27,500 bases of DNA from Actinidia chinensis (taxonomy: Eukaryota > Streptophyta > Magnoliopsida > Ericales > Actinidiaceae). Position numbers and translations under genes: made by a program. Of the stretch, positions 11,386-20,470 are shown piece after piece (the stretch's first letter is position 1; the number at the start of each line of letters is the position of its first letter). The stretch lies in contig VIGQ01002183.1 in NCBI GenBank assembly GCA_009663005.1, positions 1 through 27,500 on the forward strand. Reading direction: 5' to 3'. The notes under the pieces are model-generated. The model was not told the DNA's origin and ran no database searches. It worked only from the letters and a program-made list of their open reading frames with translations.

Positions 11386-11501
11386 CGTGCCGGCGGAGAC
11401 TTCGACTATACCGATCAAGCTTGACTAACAAAAACTTGTAGAGTACCAAAACCTCCTCACGTACTCAAGATAGCTCCACCAAGAACGATCCTGACTGTCC
11501 C

Positions 11502-11513
11502 GCTCTGATACCA
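11502..11513 (-). other. Primer-binding site, initiator methionine tRNA
   Basis: The minus strand reads TGGTATCAGAGC, the standard 12-base complement to the 3' end of plant initiator tRNA-Met used by Ty1/copia elements. It begins two bases after the 5' LTR end, which confirms the LTR boundary at 11516. Confidence 0.95.
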
Positions 11514-11515
11514 AT

Positions 11516-12020
11516 TGTTTGGGGAAAGAAAAAAAAAAAAAAAAACAAAAAAATTTTAGAATATGCAACTCAAATTTTATATCTCAAAGAAGAAATTCAC
11601 TCAAAATTGGAGATACAAACAAAAGACTTTATGAAACTGAAAAACTGCCCAAGAAACTCTCAACTTTCGCTCACACTCAACAATCAACACTCAACTATAT
11701 ATAAGACTTTAGTCTTATTTAGTATTCACCTTGATGATTTACAAGGTTTTGAGGACTTGGGTATTATAGCAAGCTATATGAAATACAACCACACATTTAT
11801 TTAAAACTAATTAATTCTTACTACACAAATAATAAAAGGCTAATAATTGTATCCACACAAGGTGCTTGCAAACAAACTGGCCACAAATGTCTATTATATT
11901 GGTTAGAGTTTCTATGGCTTCAACAAATTTCTTGAGATAGGGACTGGGTTATCATTTGGACTTGAAATTTGTATGATAGCTTGGATTGATTGAACTTTTG
12001 GCGGACATTGATTCTTAACA
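11516..12020 (-). repeat. 5' LTR of the minus-strand copia element (505 bp)
   Basis: On the minus strand it starts TGTTAAGAATC at 12020 and ends CCCCAAACA at 11516, so it has the TG...CA termini. The inner end is fixed by the adjacent primer-binding site. A 17-base A run (11530-11546) near that end is absent from the other LTR. Confidence 0.93.
11696..11703 (-). promoter_or_regulatory. LTR TATA box
   Basis: TATATATA, conserved in position in both LTRs, sits about 320 bases from the LTR start. Directly upstream (element sense) AAGACT/AGTCTT forms a 6-bp inverted repeat at 11703-11716, also kept in the other LTR. It is the likely promoter of the element. Confidence 0.65.
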
Positions 12021-12590
12021 ACGTCAATGCACGATATCGATGCAGGTTCTTCAACACGGCAAAACCTGACTCAGGTTCCTCTTGTTTGGCCCTCTGCTCA
12101 CAACCACTGTAAACTCACTGCAGTGCTACGGTTGCAGTCAGAGCGGGCAACGATCCGTTTTCCTCCGGCGTCATTTTCATTAATTTACCTTTTCTTTGTT
12201 TATTTGCATGGAAATAAAAATGAAAATGAGGAAGAAAGAAAAAACTCATTTTCTTTGTTTGAATTTTAGAAGGGCGAGGAAAGAAAAGATCAATAATTAA
12301 ATAAATAAAGAGAAAAAAAAGGAAAGAAAGAAGGAAATGTGTAATATTTCTAAATGAGAGAAAAATATAGGAACCAAACAGAAAAGAGGGAAATTGTATT
12401 ATTTTCATTATTTCCATTCTTTCTCAAGTTCCAAAACACAACCTAAATTCTTGGGTTAGGTACAAGGAGTCGGTCGCTCGCTCCATTAAACTAGGAGTTA
12501 CTGGCCAAGACCCTTACAAAAATATGCATTCATAACGATTTTCCAGCAACCAAACTGACTTAGAATTTTTTTTTTTGGGTAATAAAAATG
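12021..12590. other. Intergenic; short inverted repeat
   Basis: TCATTTTCATT (12171-12181) and AATGAAAATGA (12219-12229) are perfect 11-base inverted copies. Purine-rich GAAAGAAAGGAAAG sequence follows at 12230-12330. The minus-strand GGTTGTGTTTTGGAAC near 12428-12446 resembles a transposon end without a partner. Confidence 0.45.
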
Positions 12591-13605
12591 ACGATGAAGG
12601 TGACTTTGGACTGTAGCCATTGACTTTCAAGTTAGGCCAGGTTGGCATAAGAAAAAAAAAAAAAAAATTCTTTCACTTTTGGTTAAAAAGGTAAAATGAA
12701 AAAAAAAAAAAATCATTCTAATAAATTTTTACTCACATAAACTCACCAAAATAAAATTTCTCAAACACACAAAAAATCTACTACAAATAGTGTCATAGTC
12801 TCGTCTTGGTATCTCATTCTATCGGATTGAATACGCGGGGATTGCATGAAATGCTCATGATGAGAATGGTGAATATATTCACGGTGAACAAGGAATGAAA
12901 CTTTTAAGGGAAGTGTTTGTATGGAACATTATTTGCGTGAGATACGAATAAAGTTAGAGAATAGGTTTCTTGCAAAAATTATGAGAACATCTTAAACTCA
13001 TACTCTATTTTAGAGGGAAAAAAATAGTGTGATTTAATAAAAAAATAGTTTTGTTTTACTATCCGTATTTCCATACCAACTTAACTACTTTTCTCTATTC
13101 CACATTTACATTTTAAAAAACTCACTCAGAATTACCTAAAAATCAATTCATTATCACTTTAATTCCTTCCAAATGTTTGAATTATATTTTTAACTTTTAT
13201 AAAAATATTCAAATTAGTATCATTTTTTAAGGAATTATAAATATTTTTTTTAATAGTACTAATTTTCATTAAAAAAAAAAGTGTAAATTAAAAGTTCGTA
13301 TATATATCAAGAATAAGTTTCCATGCTCGTAAATAGAGGATCGTCCGTATCATAGGTGAAGAATTTAAAATCATCTCTCAGCTAGATGAGAGTTTTAGAA
13401 GATTTGTGTGGGAAAGTGTGTGTTTTCTCCAAAAGAAGAAATGAAGGAAGGATTGGCAGATGCTCTAATTAAATCAGTTTTTTTTGTTACTTATAAAATT
13501 TGTCAATTTTAACTTCACTTTCTGTCATTGAAAATAAAAGGGGAACAATATTATAACTCGGAATAGTAAGGGTGTTTCATTTAGTTTCACTCACACTAGT
13601 AGCTT
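12591..13605. other. AT-rich intergenic sequence
   Basis: Several A and T homopolymer runs (12652-12667, 12697-12711) and no coding similarity seen on either strand. Confidence 0.5.
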
Positions 13606-13608
13606 TAA

Positions 13609-13818
13609 GGCTCCGTTTGTAATGCTTAAAAGTCAAGTTTTTTTAAACTTGCTATCAAAAAGGCCAATTTTTTTGGGTTTTTTGCTTTTGTGCATTACTT
13701 AGCTTAAAACTAAGCCAAAAAAGAAAAGAAAAAAAGCCAATTTTGATTATTTTTTACTTATTTTAAATAAAAAGCCAAAAAAAAAAAAAGCTGAGAAAAG
13801 CTGGTACCAAACGGAGCC
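13609..13818. mobile_element. Tourist-like MITE (210 bp) with TAA target-site duplication
   Basis: Perfect 11-base terminal inverted repeats GGCTCCGTTTG (13609-13619) and CAAACGGAGCC (13808-13818) are flanked by TAA on both sides (13606-13608 and 13819-13821). A 3-bp TAA/TTA duplication with such ends fits PIF/Harbinger-derived Tourist MITEs. The interior is A/T tracts able to pair with each other (AAAAGCCAA against TTGGCTTTT-type runs) and has no coding capacity. It shares its interior end AGTC..TTTTAAGC with the element at 23347. Confidence 0.9.
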
Positions 13819-13821
13819 TAA

Positions 13822-15140
13822 GTTTTATCCAAACCACCTTCAACCCTGCTTAATTTGAAAAATCAACTTTTAACCCTCTTTTCGTTTCAAAAAAATCACT
13901 TAAAATTATTTTTAGCTTCTTAAAGTTATGACAAAACTCAGATTCTTAATTAAATATTTGAATCAAGAACTTGGTGAGAAAAAAAAAAAATAAAAATTGG
14001 ATGATTCCAACCGGTTCAGGGACTATATCGAATCTCTAACATATTTTTTTTTCCTTCACAAAATCCTTGATCGAAACACAACCTAAATATATTATCAGAT
14101 ATTTTCACAAACAGACCTAGTAAGACACTAAAATAATCATCGTGACTCATGACAAACCCCTTGAACCCGAATATTATTGATGAATATGATCTAGTCCTCA
14201 TTTATAGGTTTTGGGGAACCATTCAATAATATTCTTGTTGAACAACACAAGTCATTACTGTCTAAAACTACATGTGAAGCCTTCCTTGGTTTGAACTCAT
14301 AGCATAGGATCTGCTGACTTGTATCTTGAGGCCAAAGTATTTATTCAATCACTATCCATCCCTAACACAATTGAAGAGAGAGCGAGAGAGTAGTGCTTTC
14401 CCTTCCCTTTCTTTTCCTCTATTAGAATGATAGTAAGTCACGGGCAAACTATATATTTTCTTTTTATGTGTCCTGTCCAAGAGTTTGGTGGACATGAGGA
14501 GGTTTATTCTCTAAGGGCCGCAAGTTTAAAATTTTTTTTTGTAGTAATTTTTTAGGTCAATTCCATACGGAAGTTCTGTCCTGATTTTTAGTTGAGTCCT
14601 TCGTTAGTGGAATCATAAAATTAGTCAATCATATCCACTTATCAAATAGGGGGGAAAAGCATAGGGAACTAGTTCTTATTAATGTACGTAGTTGTTCGAA
14701 ACTACTTAAGAAATTTACGGCATCTCTTAAACATATGTATATTTCACTATTTTAATTGCACACCTCTGGGAAGAGCACTCCGTTCCAATGTCTACCATGA
14801 TTTTGAAAAATCATACATATAGGCTCCACAATCCTTGTAAACAGCTATAAGCAGGTCCATCCAACATGATGGTATAAAGTATTGAACTTGTTTTCTCTTC
14901 GTCTTTGCCCTCCTCATTTTCTTTACAGGAATGGTAAGTGCACATAGCATGAAGTTCCAGTAAACGTGGTAGTGGTGGCTAGACAAGGACGCTAAGATTT
15001 GTTAAGATGGGACTAGATTTATATCCATGGCCCTCGCAGAATCTACGCTTTCTCATCGCCATTACAAACCAGGTATTGTCCTCAACGACAGGCCGGGATC
15101 CAACCATAGCGTCGTTGGTGCAGCTGTAGCAGGTACCCGC
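13822..15140. other. Intergenic sequence, no gene supported
   Basis: AT-rich with simple-sequence runs (AGAGAGAGCGAGAGAG near 14375). A minus-strand open frame at 14979-15194 has unremarkable content and shares its start with the CT repeat, so it is not called. Confidence 0.45.
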
Positions 15141-15146
15141 CCCTGC

Positions 15147-15163
15147 CTCTCTCTCTCTCTCTC
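15147..15163. repeat. (CT)n microsatellite
   Basis: Uninterrupted CT dinucleotides, about eight units. Confidence 0.95.
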
Positions 15164-15164
15164 C

Positions 15165-15769
15165 CACGGCGCGTAGACATGCACGCACGCACATATATGT
15201 TATAATAAAAGAAAGTTAGCAATTTCACTATATCTAGTGGGCTTGCGAGCACCTATAGGGCAAGTGAAGTCAATTACCTTGACTGGAATAAAAAATTACA
15301 CTAACTATTCTTAATATAATTTATCATAAATACAATTTGTAACTTCACAAAATTAATATTTGTTTTTAAATTCTAAATTTCAACTCTGTTAACATAAATT
15401 CTATCCATTTTAACAATACTGAACTTAAGTTCTGATGATAGCGGCGATGATGGGGAGAGTTTGTTGAAGGTAGTTGCTAAGACCGTTCATGAATTGGCCC
15501 CGCTGCTGCTTCCGGCCGACCTGAAAAACTGAAAAATTATGGCTCGGGAGTCCAACCCACGTTCGTTTAGCTCTGCCAAGTCCTTGGGTTAACCCAGCTT
15601 ACATTGGACAATGGCCCAGAAACAGCCCATGACCCTGAAGGTTGGACCAGGGCTTGGGTTTGGGCACAGGTTTCGGACGGCCTTAGAATCAGCCGGCCAT
15701 GGCCGCCGAGCACAATTGCTGTCACGCGAACAACCTTCACTGCCATCAGCGTGTCTCACCAGGCATATC
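15165..15769. other. Non-coding; GC-richer patch from about 15480
   Basis: AT-rich to about 15430, then GC-richer, with repeated GGGC/GGCC words at 15600-15720. Overlapping frames are open there on both strands, which base composition alone can explain. It may be an old promoter or leader region; I recognise no protein. Confidence 0.35.
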
Positions 15770-15788
15770 CTCTCTCTCTCTCTCTCTC
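15770..15788. repeat. (CT)n microsatellite
   Basis: About nine uninterrupted CT units. Pyrimidine-rich sequence continues to about 15860, as in many plant 5' leaders. Confidence 0.95.
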
Positions 15789-15877
15789 GCCATCTATTTT
15801 CCCCCCAATTTCTTTCTAACACCCTAACTTCCCCCCCTAACTTCCTCCATTCCCATCATGCCCCTAATATATTAACC

Positions 15878-15970
15878 ATGCAGGCCAATCAGTTCTCCAT
15901 CCACGTCGTGTTAGTACTCTGTGCGTGTGGGTGTTATATACAATCTATCTTCTTTTCTTCCCACCTATAA
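15878..15970 (+). other. Small ORF with signal-peptide-like residues; doubtful first exon
   Basis: The ATG at 15878 opens a 30-codon frame whose core, HVVLVLCACGC, is hydrophobic like a secretory signal. It follows a CT-rich leader-like stretch and lies 1.65 kb upstream of the first recognised GLR exon, on the same strand. GLR proteins do begin with a signal peptide. No GLR-type residues follow it, however, and the frame also continues upstream, so this is speculation. Confidence 0.15.
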
Positions 15971-16939
15971 TTCTGCACAGTTTTTGATGGGATTTAGAGA
16001 TTGAAGGAATCATCTGTATTTTTACATAAATAAAATGTCTTGAGCATTCATTTTGGACCCAAAAATATTTTGTGTTATCAGCCATTTGCACCAGAAAACC
16101 TGTGCTAACATACTCTAGCATTTCTTATTGTTGAATCATCTCCAACCACCATAGAGGCTTTTTGTATTTCTATAAATAACGTTTTTAGAAGTTTGGTTGA
16201 ATTGGAGCAATATGCCTGATTAAACGTGATGTATCCGTTAGGATAAATTGCTTAACATCCATTTGAAGATAATCAGAACGTTAAACATTTCCAATACTGC
16301 CACTGTGGATTTAAATCACAATTGTTGGAGAAATTTCAATGTTTGATGGAGAATTTTCAACCTATATTCCGTGCTTGAGGGTAAACATAATATTTATGCT
16401 TAGACGAGGTTATGACAATTTGACTTTGTACATACATTCTAATTGTTTTTGATCAAGGGAAAAAATTTGAATAACAAGTGGTTTGAGCCTCAATTGTTCT
16501 CTCATCAGATTTTTTTGGTTGGATGATTTACTATTTTTTTGTGGATTGGCCCAAACAAGTTTTTTTTCACTCCCTCTCTTCGATCTTGTATCGCATTTTA
16601 TTTTGTTGAAAAATAGTTGGTGGGAATGGTGGTATCCACCATAAATACTATAACACTTCAAAAAGCATGTTACTGCAATCGCTGTTTCTAAAAAACAGTA
16701 TTTTTTGCCCCCCATATGGTGTGCCAATATGTTCCATTAAATATGCCCCTTCCAGATACAATGAAGCAGATCTCTAGGTTCTTACTATTCCTTGTTTGGC
16801 ACAAATAGAACAGTCAGAATAATCTGCCGCAAATTTAATAAGATAACCAGGAACCACTAAATTTTGTTTCTGTAGAAATAACAAAATCTTAGAATGATGC
16901 GTCAAAAGGATATGGAAATAATTAATTCTTGTCTTCTCT
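15971..16939. other. Intergenic sequence, no gene supported
   Basis: I looked in all frames for the missing N-terminal GLR exon and saw nothing like it. AT-rich, with scattered T runs. Confidence 0.45.
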
Positions 16940-17040
16940 AAAATTTTGGATTTTTCTGATATCAAAAACGTTTAAGGGGGAACTATTTAAAAATTTTGGA
17001 GTTTTGATTATCAAAAATGTTCTAAGTGGTGGACTATTAA
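16940..17040. repeat. Tandem duplication, two ~50-bp units
   Basis: AAAATTTTGGA...TATCAAAAACGTTTAAG...ACTATT (16940-16988) is followed at once by AAAATTTTGGA...TATCAAAAATGTTCTAAG...ACTATT (about 16990-17040). Confidence 0.8.
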
Positions 17041-17081
17041 GGCTACCCCACACCATTTTAATCACACCTTTCGCGTAGAAG

Positions 17082-17113
17082 TTGTGACCGTTGGATCATC
17101 CAAATGGTCACAA
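17082..17113. repeat. Interrupted palindrome (hairpin)
   Basis: TTGTGACC, TTGGAT, ATCCAA and GGTCACAA follow with single- or two-base gaps, so the whole 32 bases can fold on itself. A second hairpin, CACCGTT/AACGGTG with a 6-base loop, is at 17146-17165. Confidence 0.8.
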
Positions 17114-17165
17114 TCTTCAGATTAAAAACATATCCATTGGATTCACACCGTTACGAGCAACGGTG

Positions 17166-17618
17166 AGATCGCAACCCTTCGAACCATCGCATCCTTTGGG
17201 TCTCTGACTTGACCGCCACACAAGGCCAACATCACTGCCACTTGTACTAAGAAAGGGCGCCTACAAGGATGTCTGCGCGACGGTAAGTGTACTATCAAAA
17301 AAAAGGGGGGGGAAGAGAGGGGAGTACCATAAGCATAGTCTCTTTTGATCCAAACATATTTATTACTTTAAACATCTTTTATTATAAAGAAGACAACTTT
17401 TTCATATCTACCCCATGTGGGGGACAAAACCCACGTACAAAAGTGAGCATTCTAAAAGAATAAAAGTTTACAAAAACCCAAAAAACAACACCAGATATTT
17501 TAAAAATTTCTAACATATTTATCAATCACAAAACGTTGCATGTCTTCACCCACAAGAAGTTTAACTTGTGTTTTTTTCCTACATCAATACAATCATAATA
17601 TCTTTTTGTTGAAAACAG
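17166..17618. other. Flank or intron-like sequence upstream of the GLR remnant
   Basis: Poly-purine AAAAAAAAGGGGGGGGAAGAGAGGGG at about 17297-17322. The T-rich end before AG at 17617-17618 could be the acceptor of an intron whose upstream exon was not found. Confidence 0.4.
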
Positions 17619-18973
17619 CCATGGACCTAACTAAAAAGGTAGAAGTGCAAGCCATCATTGGGCAGTGACCTCCATGCAAGCGAACTTTCTAATTAATCTT
17701 GGAAATGAAGCTCAAGTGCGACCTTATTTCATTTTCTCAACAAGTCCCCTTTCCTCTCTTCTCTACGGAGTGAATTCTTCTTTCTTCGAGCTTCTCTGAA
17801 TGACTCAGCCCAAGTAAACGTTAGAACGTCTATCATTCAAGCTTTGGGGAGAGAAGTTACACCATTTACATAAGATATGAGTATGGAGACGGGTTGATAC
17901 CCTTTTTGACCGATGCTTGCAACCAAATATCGACACGAGTGTTCCTTACAGAATATAGTTCATCAATCCGTCGGCAGTGATGAGGAGTTGTTGGCAGAAC
18001 TTTGTCAAATTGAAGACCATGCAAACTAGATGTTTTTTGTTGTACCACATTTTCCCCTCTCTAAGCTCCCGACTTTTTATACCAAAGCAAAGGAGCTTGG
18101 GATGATGAGCGAGGCTAATGTTTGGATATAACGGATGGCATACAAATAGTGTGAATACAATGATGATTTAGTTATTGATTTCAATGCAAGGGGTAATGGT
18201 ATAAAACCCATATGTTCCAAGACGAAAAAGGCTCAAGACTTTACTCTTTCGGTGGGGCATAATACCACAAGAGAAAAGTTTTTAGAATTATGATCTAACT
18301 GGTTTTTGGTTGATGGGCATATGATGCTGCTAATAGCACGAGCAATGGTGCAGTTGAAAGAGTTTTTGGGCACCGAGCTTTAGCTTCCAACAATCACAAC
18401 CCGTTCCCGAAATCCAATCCGACGTTGAAACTTTTGGGATCTCTCAATTTGGTAAGGATCTTTCTCGGCTTTATCAAGTACAACATTTAGAGGCCTTAGT
18501 GGAAATTTTCATCAATTTTTGTCAAGGACCACGACAATCTCAGCATTTCAGTTGTAAATGGTGCCGCCGGAAATGAGGAGAGAAGTATTGGATTTTGGAC
18601 ACCAAAATGTGGACTTTGAGAGAATTGAAGTCATTATAATGTTTAATAGGTATTCTTATTCTGATTAAGGTACGTCTTAATCTATTATAATGGGCCAGGT
18701 ATACTACTACACATGGCTCCAAAGGGTTGGGTTTAACCAACCAGTGAGGGTGTTAAGAATCGAGTTCCAGTGAAAGAACAGGGTTTTAGTGAATTCGTAA
18801 GGTGACGAAGATGCAGCACTAACATAAACATCTGTCCGGGGTACGGCATAGACATTTTGAAGGCTACTATGACAGCAATTGCCTAGTCAGTCCTTACGAG
18901 TACATGCCTTTCAAAACCTGATGGAAAGAAGTGCGGGCAGCTATTACGAGATCTGCATCAAGTTCTCCTAGGG
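17619..18973 (+). pseudogene. GLR exon block A: N-terminal domain through ligand-binding half S1
   Basis: It begins MDLTKKVEVQAIIG, the usual start of GLR strand 'A-L-D-L-x-K-N-V-E-V-Q-A-I-I-G'. TSMQANFLINLGNEAQV follows one frame over. A clean block from LSSLRSEFF through NDSAQVN to LGREV lies at about 17753-17860. YEYGDGLIPFLTDA is at about 17875-17917, KLKTMQTRCF near 18007-18036, AKELGMMSE near 18085-18111, WAYDAANSTS near 18318-18348, FRGLSGNFH near 18487-18515 and SIGFWTPK near 18583-18606. The start of S1 is eroded (RVGFNQ for the expected KGW-I-P-x), then GYGIDI and HQVLLG lead to the donor GT at 18974. Confidence 0.85.
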
Positions 18974-19163
18974 GTTAGTCAAATCTCTCCTCTTTCCTCT
19001 CTCTCCGTTCTCCTCGTTTTTGCACAGACGTCGTGTCAACATGCTTTGGTAAATTCTAGTCTAGTACTGACTTTTGCTAATTTTCCTCGCATAATACTAA
19101 AGCTCCATGTAATTCTTTCTTTATTTGAGGAAACTGCTTTTGTTTTGTTTGTGTTTGTTATAA
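18974..19163 (+). other. GLR intron (between QVLLG and FDAV)
   Basis: The donor GGG|GTTAGT follows HQVLLG. CT-rich and T-rich sequence leads to the next exon, which resumes near 19164. No AG lies right at the expected acceptor (TTATAA where TTATAG would fit), so the 3' boundary is approximate. Confidence 0.55.
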
Positions 19164-19481
19164 AAATTTTGAACGCTGTTGCTTGGGAGATGTTACTACT
19201 ATCCAACAGGTCCTTACTGTGGACTTCACACTACCAACCGTAACTTTGCAAATCTGGATTGATAATGGTTGTGCCTTACAAAGAAAGAGGATAAAAAAAT
19301 GCTGGTTTTCTTGAAAGCCACTCCTTGGGACTTATGGTGGCAAGTGCTGTTTCTTTGGTTTATGGGGTTTGTGATTTGGATTCTTGAATCAAACAAATGA
19401 GGATTTCAGTGGGGGGGGGGTCTCATCTTCATCAATTTGGCCCAGCTGCTGGTTCCCTTATCAACCATGGTTTTGCACACA
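19164..19481 (+). pseudogene. GLR exon block B: S1 end, first membrane helix, pore start
   Basis: Blocks read GDVTTI, VDFTLP, MVVPYKER and then FLKATPWDLWWQVLFLWF continuing to GFVIWILE, the first membrane helix (about 19310-19393). TNEDFSGGG follows; the G10 run at 19411-19420 stands where GLRs have R-G-P-P. HQFG at about 19433 and a shifted STMVFA-type block lead to the exon end CAC A| at 19481. Confidence 0.82.
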
Positions 19482-19973
19482 GTAATCTCCCTCTTCCCTT
19501 CTCTAGTAGGGTAGGCAATGCATTTTGAATACTGATCTGATTGCTTCCTATTATAGTACTTGGCGTGAACTTTGTGCCAACCTAAAACCTTTAAGTCTGA
19601 AGAGTCCCCAACATTTATAACATCATAATCCATTTAACCTACGTGTTGTGTGACTAATACTTACCACTCCCAATCATGTGCAACCTCTTTTAATCTTTCA
19701 GGAGTAGCCCTCTTTTTTTTGGTCTATCACTGTGGTGGCCAACCTTTTTTCTTTGGTCGTTAATTGTGGGTTGTTTTTTTGTGTAGGTGGAATGGCATGG
19801 TTTCTCGCTTCTCCTACTATGTACGTCAAAGTAACCAAACATGATTCAACCTCATTTAAAAGTTTTAAGTGATAAAGAGAGCAGTGACTTTATTATATTA
19901 TGTAATGTATTCTCAAAGGCAAATTCCTATATACTTGTCAAAATATATTTTGAAAACGAAATTTCATTTGCAG
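19482..19973 (+). other. GLR intron, 492 bp, intact splice sites
   Basis: It starts GTAATC and ends TTTGCAG. Joining CAC A to GG GAG AAG restores H-R-E-K, the residues GLRs have just after the pore segment, with a codon split after its first base. Both ends therefore look correct. Confidence 0.85.
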
Positions 19974-20378
19974 GGGAGAAGTGGGTAGCAACTTTGCAAG
20001 GTTGTGGTGATATATGGTGCTTTGTGGTCCCTAGTCTGACCTCAGAGTTATACATCCCGCTTTCAATCATCTCTATTGGACAATTCAACAACTTGAAACC
20101 ATCTATTACTGATGTGCAAGAGATTAAAACTAACGAAACTAAAGCCACGTTTTGGCTTACAAAAGCAGCTCTGTTGTTTTTTGGAATTCGTGCCGTGAGC
20201 TTTTTCCGAGTCTCAAATTAAGATGTACGATCTGAAAAGACTTAGCTTTTGCTTTATCAAATGGTAGTATCGTTGCTTGTTTTTCAGGTGAAATCCCTTA
20301 CATGAAGTTGTTCGTTACAAAACCTGCTCAGATCTACCATGGTAGCACCAACGTCACAGAATGGCCGGGTTTGGCTTT
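19974..20378 (+). pseudogene. GLR exon block C: third membrane segment, S2
   Basis: It opens (R)EK and shifts to SNFARLVVIYGALWSLV, matching the GLR second membrane segment (SNLARFVVIxW). QSYT (about 20046-20057) marks the start of the conserved SYTASLTSM gate helix, but the next residues are altered. LKPSITDVQEI (about 20092-20125), SESQIKMYD, EIPYMKLF (about 20291-20314) and GFGF at the 3' end follow the S2 order. The exon ends at the GT of 20379. Confidence 0.82.
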
Positions 20379-20470
20379 GTATGGCTCCCTCTTCCCTCTC
20401 TCCCTCTCCCTCTCTCTCTCCTCTCAAGGCATGATTTCCTCACTAGGTTTTCTTATGTCCTAATTACTAG
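20379..20470 (+). other. GLR last intron, 92 bp, with CT repeat
   Basis: Bounded by GTATGG and ATTACTAG between GFGF and (V)FAKGSPLVP, a known position for the last GLR intron. One extra base in GTTATTTGC breaks the frame after splicing. Most of its first half (20385-20426) is CT/CCT repeat. Confidence 0.75.

Larger units (their letters stand above)
7537..12020 (-). mobile_element. Ty1/copia LTR retrotransposon, both LTRs present
   Basis: The stretch at 7537-8050 is repeated, with many small differences, at 11516-12020. Read on the minus strand, the order is 5' LTR (12020 to 11516), a two-base gap, primer-binding site, gag, protease, integrase, reverse transcriptase, RNase H, polypurine-like tract, 3' LTR (8050 to 7537). 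Total length is about 4.5 kb, a normal copia size. All coding domains are recognisable but out of frame with one another. The right flank begins ACGTC; I could not match it to a 5-bp target-site duplication on the left, where the LTR start is uncertain by some bases. Confidence 0.94.

Noticed and set aside
12115..12417. 100-codon minus-strand Phe-rich frame
   Set aside because: It is produced by purine/pyrimidine-rich low-complexity DNA (GAAAGAAAGG). The residues are nearly all F, L, I and S.
14979..15194. 71-codon minus-strand frame with a Cys/Arg-rich start
   Set aside because: Its start is the reverse of the CT/GA microsatellite. The rest resembles no family I know and no splice or promoter signals support it.
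15589..15970. Open frames of 71-119 codons on both strands
   Set aside because: GC-richer patch with CT repeat coding for Ser-Leu runs. Three frames are open together and no domain is visible.
19841..20221. 126-codon plus-strand frame taken as a separate gene
   Set aside because: It begins inside the GLR intron and runs through the GLR exon in a mostly wrong frame, touching LKPSITDVQEI only by a frame change.
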